In this document: piece by piece, positions 1-11,356 of the stretch | Numbering within the stretch: position 1 is the first letter of the stretch | How the letters are laid out: each line of letters starts with the position of its first letter | Assembly (NCBI RefSeq): GCF_040939455.1 | Contig: NC_134122.1 | Span: 34,452,001 to 34,516,000 of the forward strand | Length of the DNA stretch: 64,000 bases | From: Microcebus murinus | Lineage: Eukaryota > Chordata > Mammalia > Primates > Cheirogaleidae | Direction of reading: 5' to 3' | The notes under the pieces: generated by a model | The model's database searches: none | Told to the model about the DNA's origin: nothing | Seen by the model: the letters and a program-made list of their open reading frames with translations, nothing else | Made by a program: the position numbers and the translations under genes

Positions 1-1111
1 TTTACTCCTATGTTTTCTTCTAAGAGTTTTGTTTTGGCTCTTATATTTAGGCTTTTGATCCATTTTTAGTTAATTTTTGTACATGATGTGAGGTACATGA
101 TGTGTTCTTTTATATGTGGATATCCACTTGTCCCAGCACCATTTTTTGAGATTATTTTCCCATTGAATGGTTTAGGCACTGTGTTAAAAACCAATTGGCC
201 ATAAACATACAGGTCTATTTCTGAATTCTTAATTCTATTTCATAAGACTGTATGTCTGTCCTTATGCTAGTAACACACTCTTTTGATTACTGTAGTTTTA
301 TAGAAAGTTTTAAAATCAGGAAATATAAGTCCTTCAACTTCTCCCTTTGCAAGATTATTTTGGCTGTTCATAGCCCATTGCAATCCATACAGATTTGAGG
401 ATCAACTTTTCCATTTCTTCCAAAAGATATTAGAATTTTGTTGGAGATTACATTGAATCAGTAGATCACTTTGGGTAATATTGCCTTCTTAACAATATTA
501 AGTTTCCCGACCCATGAACACAGAGTGTCTTTGTATTTATTTAGGTCCTCTTTAATTTCTTTCAGCAATGTTTATTTTATACTTCTCAGCATATAACACT
601 CTCACCTCTTTGGTAAAATTGGTTCCCAGGTATTTTATCCTTTTGTATGCTATTATAAATTGCATTATTTTCTTAATTTCATTTTTGGATTGTTCATTGT
701 TGGTATGAAGAAATATAGTTGTTTTTCATGTATTGATCTTATAACTTGAAACTTTGCTAAATTTATTTTATTAGCTTTGGATTTTCTGTATGTATACTAA
801 TGTTATCTGCAAACAGAGATGCCATTTATTTCTTTTTCTTACCTAATTTCTCTGGTTAGAACTTCCAGTGCAATATTGAATAACAGGGGTTAAAGTGGGC
901 ATCCTTGTCTTATTTTTGACCTTAGAGGAAAAAGCTTTCAGGTTTTTTACCATTGAATATAATGTTAGCTGTAGATTTCTCATAAATGCTCTTTATTGTG
1001 TTGAGGCAGTTTCCTTATATTCCCAGTTTTGTGTATATTTTTAGCATGAAAGGGTGTTTGATTTTTGTCAGATGCTTTTCTCACATCATTTGAGATGGTC
1101 ATGTTGGTGTG
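1..1111 (-). mobile_element. L1 (LINE-1) ORF2 fragment, antisense and decayed
   Basis: The plus strand reads as the reverse complement of the reverse-transcriptase half of L1 ORF2, so the element lies on the minus strand. Familiar L1 wording is present throughout, such as 'ccattgaatggtttaggcac', 'tgcattattttcttaatttc' and 'gttagctgtagatttctcat'. On the minus strand the catalytic FADD motif of the polymerase is at 802-813 and reads FADN, so the second aspartate is lost. There are many further substitutions and indels and no long open frame. The match ends near 1111 and the element also runs off the left edge. It is an old, dead copy; the subfamily is not assigned. Confidence 0.9.
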
Positions 1112-3112
1112 TAAAATCTTAAAGAAAGAGTAGGATTGATATAGATAGAAATGTGGATACTGGAGAAGTGTAGCTAAAGCCCCGTAGTAGGAACACAACT
1201 AGCATCTGCAGAGATTAGTGTACAATCATTGTAGGGAAAATATTGGGAGCAGAGGACTAAATGACAAGGCTGGAAATGGCTGATTCTACGTACATTGAGG
1301 AAGACCTTGATTGTCAGATTGCTCTATCTTGTCACCATTCTGCAGTGCCTTATGATTTCTGAGCTCAGCACAACTAGGAATTGTGCTCTGTGCTCATTGT
1401 TCTCTATTTCCGTGTCCACATCTCTTCCATTGACTTTCCACTTCTCTTCCATTGACTTTCATATCTCTCTAACAATCTTTCCTTTTTAATTTTTATAGGA
1501 AATGTCATGCAAAACAATAAAATAATGGATTTTTTAATACCACATGATAGGTCCTATGATTTTTAAAATTTAGGAATACACATAAAATTAAGAAGTGAGC
1601 CAACTTTTTGTTGGTTCATTTCTAGTTATGTGCAGAGACATACCTGGTAACCAGCCAATAGCTGTGTCAGGGCTGTAAATTAGACTGGAGAGAAGAATGA
1701 ACTGCACATTCCTAGCTCTTGGGCCAAGGTTCCTGAAGTTTTTGCCAGCCTTCTTCTAGACAGCAGCTTGGTACCTCAGCTGTCCTTTTCATCAGGGAGA
1801 CAGATGGAACCTCAGAGGTTTCCTGTTTAGGCGTCTCAAAATTCAAAGTTGTTATGATGTGTGGGCTTTTGAAAATGCCACACTTCAGAAAAGCTGAGTT
1901 TTTGCTTCTCAGACTTTCTTATATTAAGCATGTGGTTTTTTTTTCATCATTGTGGTATTAATTTTTGTTATGTGTGTCCCTAGGCCCTTTCTGGGAATCT
2001 CAACAGGGGATGGATTCTGGCTCTGTTTGAAGCTGGGCTCCATTAAGTGTGCTCAAGGATCCACCTTACTGCATATTCTCTCTTGCATACTTCTTAGGCC
2101 AGCCCTTTTTTCCTCCCTATTCTTGTTCTAGTTAGTCCTCTCCTCCAGAAGGCAGCCATTTTATAGGATTCTGCTCCCTCCAAGTAGGGGGCCCTGACCT
2201 AAGGACCAGCCCATCTGTGTCAATGGCCAGGCATACCAGGGATGTGACCATTTAGCTCTTTAACCAGGAGCCTCTGTCCTTTCTAGAGACCTTCCAGCAT
2301 ACTATTAACCTAAGTGCATAGGCAGAGGAGACCAGGAGGACCTGGGACAAATGTTAATGACTTTTTCATTAGGGTACTTCATCACGAATTCCAGCTCTCA
2401 GTGTCAGGAGGTGACAGTGAGGCATCTCTTGGATAAGAAAGACGTGGAGATCTGCAGAGATCAGAACCGAAAAAATGAATATGAATCAGTCACCAGAAAG
2501 CTATTTGACTTCTAAGTTTCAGCTGACAGCAGGTATGGCTGCATGGAAAATGCACACATCCATTGTTATAAGGCCATTATTTCCTTATCACCATCATCAA
2601 GCAGTACTAATGAAGAAGCCAATTGTGCGTGACACCTTGTAGGTCCTTGTATGCAGTTATGCAAAAATGCTTCCACAGTTAAATTGAGTATGGATGTGTA
2701 AAGTGATTAACCAAGACTTGACGGTTCTTTAATTGCAGCAAGCATCTGAAGTAAATAAGTGAGTAGCTTTTAAGAAAGTCCAGAACTAAAAACTCTTAAT
2801 TTTGGAAGCAAATAGTGATCTTTCACATTGTAAACAATTTTTCTTTCTAAAAAGATTCGTTGTCTTTTATGCTGGAACATCAAATATAGATTTTATTTAC
2901 TTTTTAAAAAAAATTAGTTTGTTAACAATTAGGAAAGCCTATACATGTCAGTTGTTTTTTTAAAAGATAAAAATAAACAATGAAGAAAAATTATCCAAGG
3001 AAGAACTAGCAAATCAGATCTTACATGTAACATCTCACTAAACTTTATGCATGGTAAGTGACAGATACTGTTGTGTTGTTTGATACAAAATGGCCAAACT
3101 GTTCATTTCTGC
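1112..3112. other. Unassigned non-coding DNA
   Basis: I see no gene here. The stretch holds a short tandem duplication (1417-1460). At about 1975-2340 a somewhat GC-richer piece could be an old LTR or DNA-transposon relic, but I cannot name it. The rest looks like ordinary AT-rich intergenic or intronic sequence. Confidence 0.5.
1417..1460. repeat. Two-copy 22-bp tandem duplication
   Basis: Units 1417-1438 and 1439-1460 differ at one base (cacatctc against cacttctc) and both end in 'ttccattgactttc'. It looks like a local slippage duplication with no sign of function. Confidence 0.9.
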
Positions 3113-3239
3113 TGAGTTTTAAATCTTCCAAGACTAGATTTCTGAATCAGTGGCCAACACCACATTCAATGAAAGAGATTTACTATGTTGAAGAACAAGC
3201 TACAAACTTAAAAACAAAGTAAGACCAAGACAAGAGACA
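3113..3239 (+). repeat. Left arm of a 127-bp inverted repeat
   Basis: This arm matches the reverse complement of 4136-4262 over its full 127 bp with no gaps and five mismatches (about 96%). All five are transitions. The arm has no low-complexity content and I do not recognise it as a known repeat family. Outside the arms the flanks stop matching abruptly. A transcript through both arms could fold into a 127-bp stem with an 896-nt loop. Confidence 0.92.
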
Positions 3240-3253
3240 GAAGATTAATCTTC
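3240..3253. repeat. 14-bp perfect palindrome next to the inverted-repeat arm
   Basis: GAAGATTAATCTTC reads the same on both strands and begins at the base after the left arm. A further partial copy (cagaagatta) follows. It may mark a breakpoint of the inverted duplication; that is inference. Confidence 0.85.
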
Positions 3254-4135
3254 AGAAGATTAAACCCAACATCTAAACATGCCAACATAAACATCAAAAC
3301 AAAATACATCCTAACTAACCATGGGAAGCAGTCTAATATCAGGAAAGCAATAAAGATTACACACATTATTTTATAAATCAGCAAACACAGGTTTGAAACA
3401 GTTCTGAAAGTTAAGTTAGCTGTCTTGAGTCAAGGTAATAAAAAAAAGTCAAAATGAAAAAAGTAAAAAGCAAAGGCCAAGGATTACCCCAACCCCCCAC
3501 CCCAATGTTTCTATTCCCATAGGATAGCCATTGCCAACATTTCTCTGTAGAGCCTTCTTATCCTTTTTTAAAGTACATATGTAGGTATGTGTGTGTTAAA
3601 TGATTGTTGCAAAATTTATATTGATAAACACATATGTTTTCTATAATTGGCTTTGCCTCCATGTAAGGTGATTATTGTTTAGGTATACTCCCTTAGCTTT
3701 TAGAATATAAAAGCTGATTGCCTTGCACCTTGATTCTGCTGACTGTAGCAATAGTAAGCTTAGTGCTTACTAGTTTTAGGTTTTACTTTTTAGACTTATT
3801 TTCACTTGTTCTTCTGGCATCACAAATTCACCATATATATTCAGGATTCTTTTATTTGGGGTAAAAATTATCCTTTCCACTAAGTGCCCATTTAACTAAG
3901 AATATTTTTAGCAGAGGCAGAGCTGTGAAACCACCCAGCACCAAGACTACCTCTCTGGTTTTAACAGGGATGCTTGGTCTGAAGCTGTAACTCTAAATTG
4001 TATTGAGCTTAATAATAACTTTTTTGTTAATCAATAGGTATGTCTATGACCCATCAAGACACTGTATGTTCAGTAAATTATAATTGTATTCTCTTCCACC
4101 ACTTTTTTTTTTAGAACCCTGCTGATCTGGCTTGT
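3254..4135. other. Spacer of the inverted repeat
   Basis: About 880 bp between the arms. It holds no gene. A short piece at 3505-3660 (with 'ccattgccaacatttctctg') looks like a very old L1- or HAL1-type fragment. I found no transposase-like frame, which argues against the arms being the ends of an autonomous transposon. Confidence 0.5.
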
Positions 4136-4262
4136 TGTCTCTTGTCTTGGTCTTACTTCGTTTTTAAGTTTGTAGCTTGTTCTTCAACATAGTAAACCTC
4201 TTTCATTGAATGTGGTATTGGCCACTGATTCAGAAATCCAGTCCTGGAAGATTTAAAACTCA
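4136..4262 (-). repeat. Right arm of the 127-bp inverted repeat
   Basis: Reverse complement of 3113-3239 with five transitions and no indels. One difference is a CpG in this arm ('ttcg' on the plus strand) against a CpA in the other, so CpG decay may explain that one. No target-site duplication is visible outside the pair. Confidence 0.92.
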
Positions 4263-5254
4263 CCAGACATGCACAGGGTGGACCCCTGCTTTTTCTCAAG
4301 TCTCTCTTCATCTCCAGGAACTGAATTTTTCATGCAGTAATTAAAATTTGTAGGTCAAGCCTCCCATGGCACCGTTTGCTGCTAATATAGGAAAGCAGTG
4401 ATCAGATTCGCTTATGCTGCTCTTCACTGAGCTGAGACTTAAAGGATGAAGGGTGACATTTTCCCCCATTTTGTAAATTAATGCCATTGATCTGCCTAAC
4501 AAGAACAAAGTTAGGCTTCAAAATACCAAATGATAAAGAGATTAAGACTTTAAATGGCTTTCCAAAAGGCAACCTCTATTGTAAGGCTCTGAGCTGACTA
4601 TTGAACTTTCAATTAGAATTTCTAATAGGCTATTGACTTAAATGGATAAAATGTTGCAAGTGATAGCTTTCAAGATGACAAAGATTGTTTCTTACATTCT
4701 GGAATATTACTTTATGTATGTAGCGTATACTGTTCTGGAAGGTGAATAGTAATAAACTGGCCTCCCTCTGTACAGTGTCCGATGTATCTGTGCTACAGTT
4801 TTCTCAAAGGTGAATAAATGCATTTAAAAAATAAATGCATTTTTAAAACACTTTGTGTGTGTATGTTTTTGAACACAGGCTTTATGAAATCATTCATGGC
4901 CATGGCATGGCAGCTCCTTCAGTCTTTGGCAGTTTGTCAATATTCTTCTTTTATGAAAAAGCCCATGTGGTATATGTTTCTCTATATATACACACATATT
5001 TGTTCATGCATATTTGCATGTGTGTTCTCAGTTGGGACACCAGCAGATGTGTTGTCTGTCATTGCTATGAGGATCAGTCCCTGGTGCCTTGCTCTCTGCC
5101 TCAGTTTACTGTTCATGGAAGCTATCATTCTCCACAATGGGCTTCCAGTGTAGTATGATTCAATTTAAGGCCTTGTTATAAAACACTAGCTCTAATACAT
5201 TTTTAAATACTAATTTTTCAAAGACCAGCTACCTCTTCTAGGATAAAGGGTTAA
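4263..5254. other. Unassigned non-coding DNA
   Basis: AT-rich unique-looking sequence. Two overlapping short open frames at 4818-5158 have no domain content and include a TATA/CACA-rich stretch; I do not treat them as genes. Confidence 0.5.
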
Positions 5255-5515
5255 TATTATGCTTATGTTACAGTGCATTAAAAACTCTAATTAAAACAGC
5301 ATTACATTCCCATCTGCCAATCTCCAGTAATCTTCTTTAATTGCAGTAATTAAACTATATTTACATGTTCAGAATACTTGTAATTTAGCAAATTGCACTC
5401 TCTGCTCTACATTTAATCAAACAACCAGTTCCAGTATATTTAGTGTGGAAAGAAGTAATTTCAATGTTTTGATTACTATAGCAGATTTGACAGAGTAAGT
5501 GCCCCTCTAGTAGAG
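5255..5515. promoter_or_regulatory. Candidate conserved non-coding element 1
   Basis: Repeat-free sequence with several homeodomain-type sites: TAATTAAA at 5288 and at 5347, plus 'gtaatt', 'cattaaa' and 'tttaatc' motifs, mixed with GC-balanced words such as 'catctgccaatctccagtaa'. It lacks the decayed look of the flanking transposons. Enhancer activity and conservation are inference; no gene can be linked from this window. Confidence 0.35.
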
Positions 5516-6984
5516 GGCTTGAAAGGGAAGGCAAACATGAAATATAGTCATGGTTTTGATTGTCATGTGAATGCCTAATTACATGTTGGAGGATTAACTA
5601 TTAAAGGGTATCATGGTTGCACTTGATGTTTAGACACAGCCAATATTACAGATAACATAGACTGTCTTTTAGAAAATGTTGACAAATGAGGCAAGGTTTT
5701 CCTCTTTAAAGGTTCTGAGATCATTGGAAAATTTAGTGAAAAGGTTACCTGAATTGTCTAATTGCTATTGAGTTTTCTACCTGTGATCCCCAAAGCTGCC
5801 ATGGAAGATGGCTATTTTAGTCTTCCCAATTAAAGTCCAGAAGAAATTCAGTGACAAACAACAGAAATGTTAATGATATACTCATTCAGGAATGAATCTC
5901 TCCTCATTTCTGTATCTTATGTTATATCTGTGTTGGCTCTGGAGCTGACATGTAATTTCCTAGAAAGGACCCATTAGCAGAAGTCCAGCCATTTCACTGC
6001 CCTTATTTTTAACCACCTCTCTACCAGGTTGTTCTACCTGGCCCATTTCCTCAGCCTCTTCTTTATTTCTTGGTTTCCTTAATTTAAAAACATAAATAAC
6101 AATATTATAAGTATTGATTAGATTTAAATAAACTATTTCTTAATCATCTTAAAGCTATTTTTAAAATATAATTATTATTATCTACTTACACCAGTATAAT
6201 AGTTTGTTTCTTCATAGAAATTTGACTAGGATATTGGCTATTGCCATCAAATCTCTGTTTTCCAAAATAACGTGCCAAGTTAGTCAACACAGCATTTGAA
6301 ATAATGTTTTCTTTTCCAGTAGCTTATTTCTAATTATGTGATATTAACAGTATTTCCTAGAATTCATATCTCTCTCCTCTTCTTGGTCATTTATTATATC
6401 AATAAAGATTATACATTAATGAAAAGGAAAAGATAGTTCAGCACTCTTATTAAATACCAATGTGAAAACTTGCTTCTTGACCGTGTGAAAAGAGCAAAGC
6501 TACTGAATTGTTAAAAAATGGTATTTGGGAGTGAGAATCCAAGATTTTCTTCATGGTTCAGTTAATAACTTATTATGATAATGAACAAAACGTTTGGCTT
6601 CTTTAGGTCTCATTGTTACAGATAAGGTAGAGAAAAGAGCCTGGATTTTTTGGTTCATGAAGAAGTCAAGATGAAACATCTTGACATAAAATAAATATTG
6701 GACTTTACACTATCACAGGAAGAACCATTCAGATCAAATCCAGACCCATTTCTTTGTTAAAGTAGTGAGAATTTAACTTCTGAAAAAACTCTTGATACCT
6801 TTTTTCTTCCTGCTGTTTACTTACAAAGAGGTTCTGATTAATTCATGGTGGCTGCATTTAAAAATATACTGGGCAAAATTAAGTCTCATGGTGAAGTTCA
6901 AAGCAAAATGCTGCTGATATACTACACTAAGGGGGTTTGAGAATGCTAGGAACACTTTGAAAGGAAAAGAGAAAAAATTTGGAG
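5516..6984. other. Unassigned non-coding DNA
   Basis: No gene. The part at 6060-6200 is strongly AT-rich. A weak MIR-like sense fragment may lie at about 6510-6640. Nothing else is recognised. Confidence 0.5.
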
Positions 6985-7125
6985 TGGGTATCCAGGGTTG
7001 AAATTCCAGTCCTATAGCTTAGTTGTTTAATCCCAAGCAAACTACTTGAGCCTCTGATATCTCATCTGTAAAATGGGGATAAATAATACATATATAGGTA
7101 CTGCACTATTAGTTTTTTCTCTAGC
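6985..7125 (+). mobile_element. MIR SINE fragment
   Basis: Carries the sense MIR core and 3' wording: 'ctcatctgtaaaatggggat' followed by 'aaataatac', preceded by a decayed 'aagcaaactacttgagcctc'. It is an old tRNA-derived SINE shared by mammals. Confidence 0.75.
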
Positions 7126-8161
7126 GTTACCTATAATCTTTGTTGATGTGTATACGAAGACACACATGCACATACAACATAATAGCCTTTGGAATGATAA
7201 ATGATTTGAACACAAATACCAGTATAAAAAATTTTTAATAATTCAGCATAAGTGTCAAGAGAGATATACATGAGGGATGAGGTATACCTAGAATCTGTAA
7301 TCTCCAGATTTTTCCCAAGTGTTATTATTACCATTCATTTTAGTCCCTTGTCTTAACAATTCTTTTCTGAAACTGTTAACAAAGGACATATTGAAAGATC
7401 TGAATCTCACTACTTAATTTCACACTCTCTGCTTAGAGGTGCTAATGAGCAGCAAAGTAACCCCAAAAATGGTCCTTACTCCAACCACCAGTGAGTCAAG
7501 TTATGGGTAATTAAGAATAGACTACATGAAATGTATCTACATGGCAGCTAGAATCTCTGCTTTCCAGAGTTTGCTGGGAAAGGAAAGTTCACTTCCCATT
7601 TTTGGTCTTCATTGGAAATTCAGAAGTTAAGGTCAGCATCCTTAGTGTACAGGTACATGAACATGTGAAGCTTTGTCTTCTTGAAAACTTTTTACCTTGG
7701 AGTAGGGAATGAGGAACCTGATGCAGAGAAAATCTCCAGCATTTCATTCCAACAAGAGAAGTTTTGACATTTACAATTCTGCTAATTTCACACATGATTT
7801 TGCAGCATGCAGGATCTTGGTGCCTGCCAACAGGACTGCAAACTCTTTTGTGAAAAGTACTTTTTTGGATGTAGGGAGGGTTTGGAGCTACAGACACGTT
7901 TCTTTAATAGTGTTCTCAAAATGTCCAAGTGGTCTTAATATATAAATTATATGAAACTCAAAATCCTCCTAAACTTACTTTTCTAAGAAAGCATTGTGTA
8001 ACAGCCCTCATCCTAATAATAAGGCTGATTTCCTCTTTTGTAGTGTTTACTTATACGGTATAATGTTTACTCTATAATGAGTTTATTATATAATAAGGAA
8101 CTCTGATTTATTAGCTCTTCATTATTCTCATTCTATCAGCTTCTCAATAAATGCTACAAAT
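7126..8161. other. Unassigned non-coding DNA
   Basis: No gene. Overlapping short frames on both strands at 7589-7945 show no domain and no codon signature, so I reject them as coding. AT-rich sequence with inverted AT words lies near 8040-8110. Confidence 0.5.
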
Positions 8162-8690
8162 GGCAGGGACGTGAGTCTCAATCAGGTGATATCATTGCTT
8201 TTTAATGAACTCTTCTTCCCAGAGTAACAACATTACATGTGAAATTCCTTATCGTGCATTATTAACGGGCCCCAGAATAAAAAGCACAAAGGCAGCGATA
8301 AGATTGCATTGAAAAATGGGGCAGAATTCATTACCAGTTCAATATACTGCTAGCTAACAGTCTTTGATCTATCCTATTTATCCTTCTGAAACAGTGAGAA
8401 GTCGCGGGTGGAGCCACTGCAAACAATAGCATATATAGGCATTTTGTAAATGTTGCCTTAGTTATTTAATACCCAGCCTGACTGCTGGAATTTAACACAG
8501 TGACAACTTTCTCAGAGGGGGCATGAAAAAAATGTGATATTTTACAACCTGAGAAGTTAAGCGCTGAGATAGTTAGGGCCCAGCTCTCATTAGCTGAATG
8601 GTAGATTTTTCTAATTAGTTCTTTCTAGTGCAATTAGCGCAAAAGAGTCTAATCACCTCATGTGAAACCAATCTAATGCTTGGAAAAGAA
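8162..8690. promoter_or_regulatory. Candidate conserved non-coding element 2 (strongest in the window)
   Basis: About 530 bp free of recognised repeats and dense in developmental transcription-factor-like sites: CTAATTAG at 8611-8618, 'caattagcgc' at 8631, 'ctcattagct' at 8586, a GATA-type 'gcgataaga' near 8295, and CpG-bearing words ('gtcgcgggtgg' near 8401, 'taagcgctgag' near 8558) that survive in AT-rich DNA. This texture is what deeply conserved vertebrate enhancers look like. The conclusion is inference from appearance; the target gene is unknown. Confidence 0.45.
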
Positions 8691-9493
8691 TGCCCTTGGC
8701 TTCTCTTTCAGATTGGATCTTAGGATTTTTGGTGCACCTCCTTAAAAAATAGAATCTGTTAGTGAGTAGTTATTTAAAATGTGAGCACAGATCTGTAGAA
8801 AGGGCAAGAAATGGGCAACTTGACTTGAGTTGCCTGTTTAGCTGGAGAAAGTGCTTAGAAATATTCATTAATTGGCAGTTTTCACTTCAACTAGAGTCTA
8901 TTTTTCTTGATTTCATTTTGAAATGGGAGACTTGGGCCTGGGACAGCTACAGTTCAGCATGACTGCCCTTACAGAGGGCATGAAACATACTGCACATTCA
9001 AATCAAAGTGCACAGGGGCCTGGGGGGACAGGGCTTGATTTCTCAGTCTCTGCAGTGCCCAGATTCCCCATCAGTTTTTGATAATTTGTGCTTTGGGTGT
9101 TTTGTCTCCCCTATCTGTCTCTGCATTGGGGTCATCCTACTGCACCACATTCATTTTTGAACTGTTCTCAAATTTCTGGTGCCCATCCATCACTTCACAT
9201 TTCTTAAGTGAGCCAACTCTAGGTATCTTAGTTGATGATGTTCATTTTTAGCTGGAAAGGAAACTATAATGGCAGCATCCGGTCCCATAGCACATGAAAT
9301 GTTTCCCTTTTTTTTTTGGAAGTCATTTGCAAGAAGATGAATGAGAAAATGCTAAGTGTATGCATATTATCATCTCAGGGAAAAATGGACATCCTTGCTC
9401 ACCAGGTTATAGAGGCAAAGAATATGTGAATTTCCATTCTTCATGCTATCACAGAACTTCCTGTGATGATGGAAATGTTCTATACTGCACTGT
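8691..9493. other. Unassigned non-coding DNA
   Basis: No gene recognised. The short frame at 8762-8962 has no support. Sequence is repeat-poor and may be the flank of the preceding enhancer-like block. Confidence 0.5.
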
Positions 9494-9645
9494 CCAATAC
9501 AGTAGACACTAGCTACATGTGGCTATCGAACACTTGAAATGTGGCTAGTAAGACTGAGAAGCTAAATTTTATTTTATTTTATTTTACTTTATTATTTACA
9601 TTTAAATAGACTCTGTGGCTATTGGCTACCTCATTAAATAGGGCA
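9494..9645. mobile_element. Old hAT-type DNA transposon relic (MER group)
   Basis: Has the wording 'cactgtccaatacagtagac', 'tagctacatgtggctat' and 'cacttgaaatgtggctagta', then an AT-rich centre with (TTTTA)n, then inverted end sequence ('tggctattggctacc'). This matches a widespread non-autonomous mammalian element whose exact name I cannot give. A diverged relative lies at 20912-21252. Confidence 0.65.
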
Positions 9646-9647
9646 GG

Positions 9648-9830
9648 TCTAGATCTCTTCTACCTCCTACCTACCCTCATTCCACTCACACCCAGTGGCA
9701 TCCTTGCCTACAGAAGAGACTTTGTCCTTTGCTTCCTCTTGCTATTCATTCTCTTCAGTCTTGCCTTGAAAGCAGTCAGAATTTTTGATACAAGGCATTT
9801 TCTTGGCCTGTGCTATCAGTAAATCATTCT
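9648..9830 (+). mobile_element. L2 LINE fragment, sense
   Basis: Pyrimidine-rich 'cttctacctcctacctaccc' followed by 'tcttgccttgaaagcagtca' matches the sense strand of the L2 ORF2/3' region. Too diverged to code. Confidence 0.55.
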
Positions 9831-10349
9831 GTATTCCACCAAGCCAGTGTTTTATTTGAAAGTTGGAAAAGACCTTGTAGTTTTTTAAATAGCCAAAATA
9901 CTGGTTTGTTTCTAAGAGGAGAGGAAGCCAGAATCAGTCAATTTAAGTTCATTTATGGAACCTTCCAAATCTCAAAGGTGGGATAGTATTAAACATCTCT
10001 CCAAAAAGCTAGATTAAGTATATATAAATGGCTTCTACAAACTCCCTCTCTATGATGTTTCAGTTATAGTTAATTAAAGCAAATAAAATAGAATATTTAA
10101 TCATCTTTATCAATGATGTTTAACAAATGTTTTAACTTTGCTCATGGTAGTTAGTTGCGCTATTTTAGAACTCTTAGGTTCACACCAAAAGGGTAAAGTT
10201 AGCAACCTGCACAAATAAGACCATCATATGTGTTATCACCTGTCTAGTTCCTTCTTCTCTGGTTGGAAGGCTCGTTTTATTGCTTTGGACTCTGGAATTA
10301 ATCCTGTTTAAAGAAAAATAGGAAGAACACTAAAGTTGTATATTCAACA
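9831..10349. other. Unassigned non-coding DNA
   Basis: No gene and no repeat recognised; AT-rich. Confidence 0.5.
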
Positions 10350-10990
10350 GAATATACATTCATTTATCCCACAAACATTAATTGAAGGCCTACTGTGTGC
10401 TAAGAATTGTGGTAATCTCTGGGAATGCATAGATAGAAAGGCAATATCTCTCCCCACTGGACTGATACCTCAAGCCTCTGATACATAAATAGTTAAAGAT
10501 AACACTATGTGATATACAAGGTGTATGGTGGAATGTAGTGGAAGAAAACCTAAGTTGTGATTCCAAAACAAGGTTTCTAGATGTACAGGGATATTTATTT
10601 TTATATATAAGGGATTACAAGGGAGACTCTTAAGGGAATTATAGAATTTTGCCAGGGAAAAAGAGAAGGTAGGGCAGTTCCTGAAGAGGATTATGGTATA
10701 GTACAGATCCAATATGTAAAGCAACAGTGTATGTTTGGGGAACTGCCGTAAGGAAAGGAATGCTGTTATTTGGTATGAAATTGTGAGTACTGGGAGATGA
10801 ACATGAAAAGGCAGCCCTCCTCAGGTCTTGGATAGGAATAAATAGTGTGGGTGTTGCAGAGCCTTGGAGTTACATGCTGAGTTTTGGAAATATGACAGGA
10901 TCAGGATTAGGGTGAGGCAAGAGAGGCATGTAAAGGCACAAAATTGAAGTAGGCACTCACTCTTGAGGGTCAGTGCAAGATTAGTACTGA
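10350..10990 (-). mobile_element. L2 LINE, antisense
   Basis: Begins with the reverse complement of an L2 3' end ('aggcctactgtgtgctaaga', 'tctctgggaatgcatagata') and continues into decayed antisense L2 3'-UTR and ORF2 sequence. The right boundary is vague. Short open frames here are antisense noise. Confidence 0.6.
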
Positions 10991-11346
10991 CCTGAGAATG
11001 AGTGTTTCCTAAAATTGTGTGTGCTAGGCACCTCACTTGCCTTACCAGTATCCCAGCCCTGAAACAGGACTTTGGTTTTTGTATGGATATTACAGCAAAC
11101 AGGACCAGGAAACAAACCAAGAGTCACACAAGAGTGCTACAAAGCAGGCTTTTTATTATGCACAGACTGAGAGAGGTCTTGCCTTCAAATTCTGAGCAAA
11201 TGGGATTAAAAATATGCTGGTTTTTACAGGCTTTGTTATAAGGAAGTTGGTGGTTACAGAAGAAAAATTGGTTATAAGGCTTGTATGATGTAAGGGTTAC
11301 AAAAGTTGCTTATCCATTCTATTTTGTAGTTCTGCCATTATAAGAT
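10991..11346. other. Unassigned, possibly LTR-like
   Basis: No gene. The piece at 11120-11300 (with 'ctttttattatgcacagac') looks like an old LTR remnant, but I cannot name it. Confidence 0.35.
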
Positions 11347-11356
11347 AGAAGTTATA
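11347..11356. repeat. Alu target-site duplication, left copy
   Basis: AGAAGTTATA, repeated exactly at 11700-11709 after the Alu tail. This shows insertion by target-primed reverse transcription. Confidence 0.9.

Noticed and set aside
3113..4262. Inverted arms as ends of an autonomous DNA transposon
   Set aside because: No transposase-like frame in the 896-bp spacer, no target duplication, and no family-type terminal bases. Kept as an unexplained inverted repeat instead.
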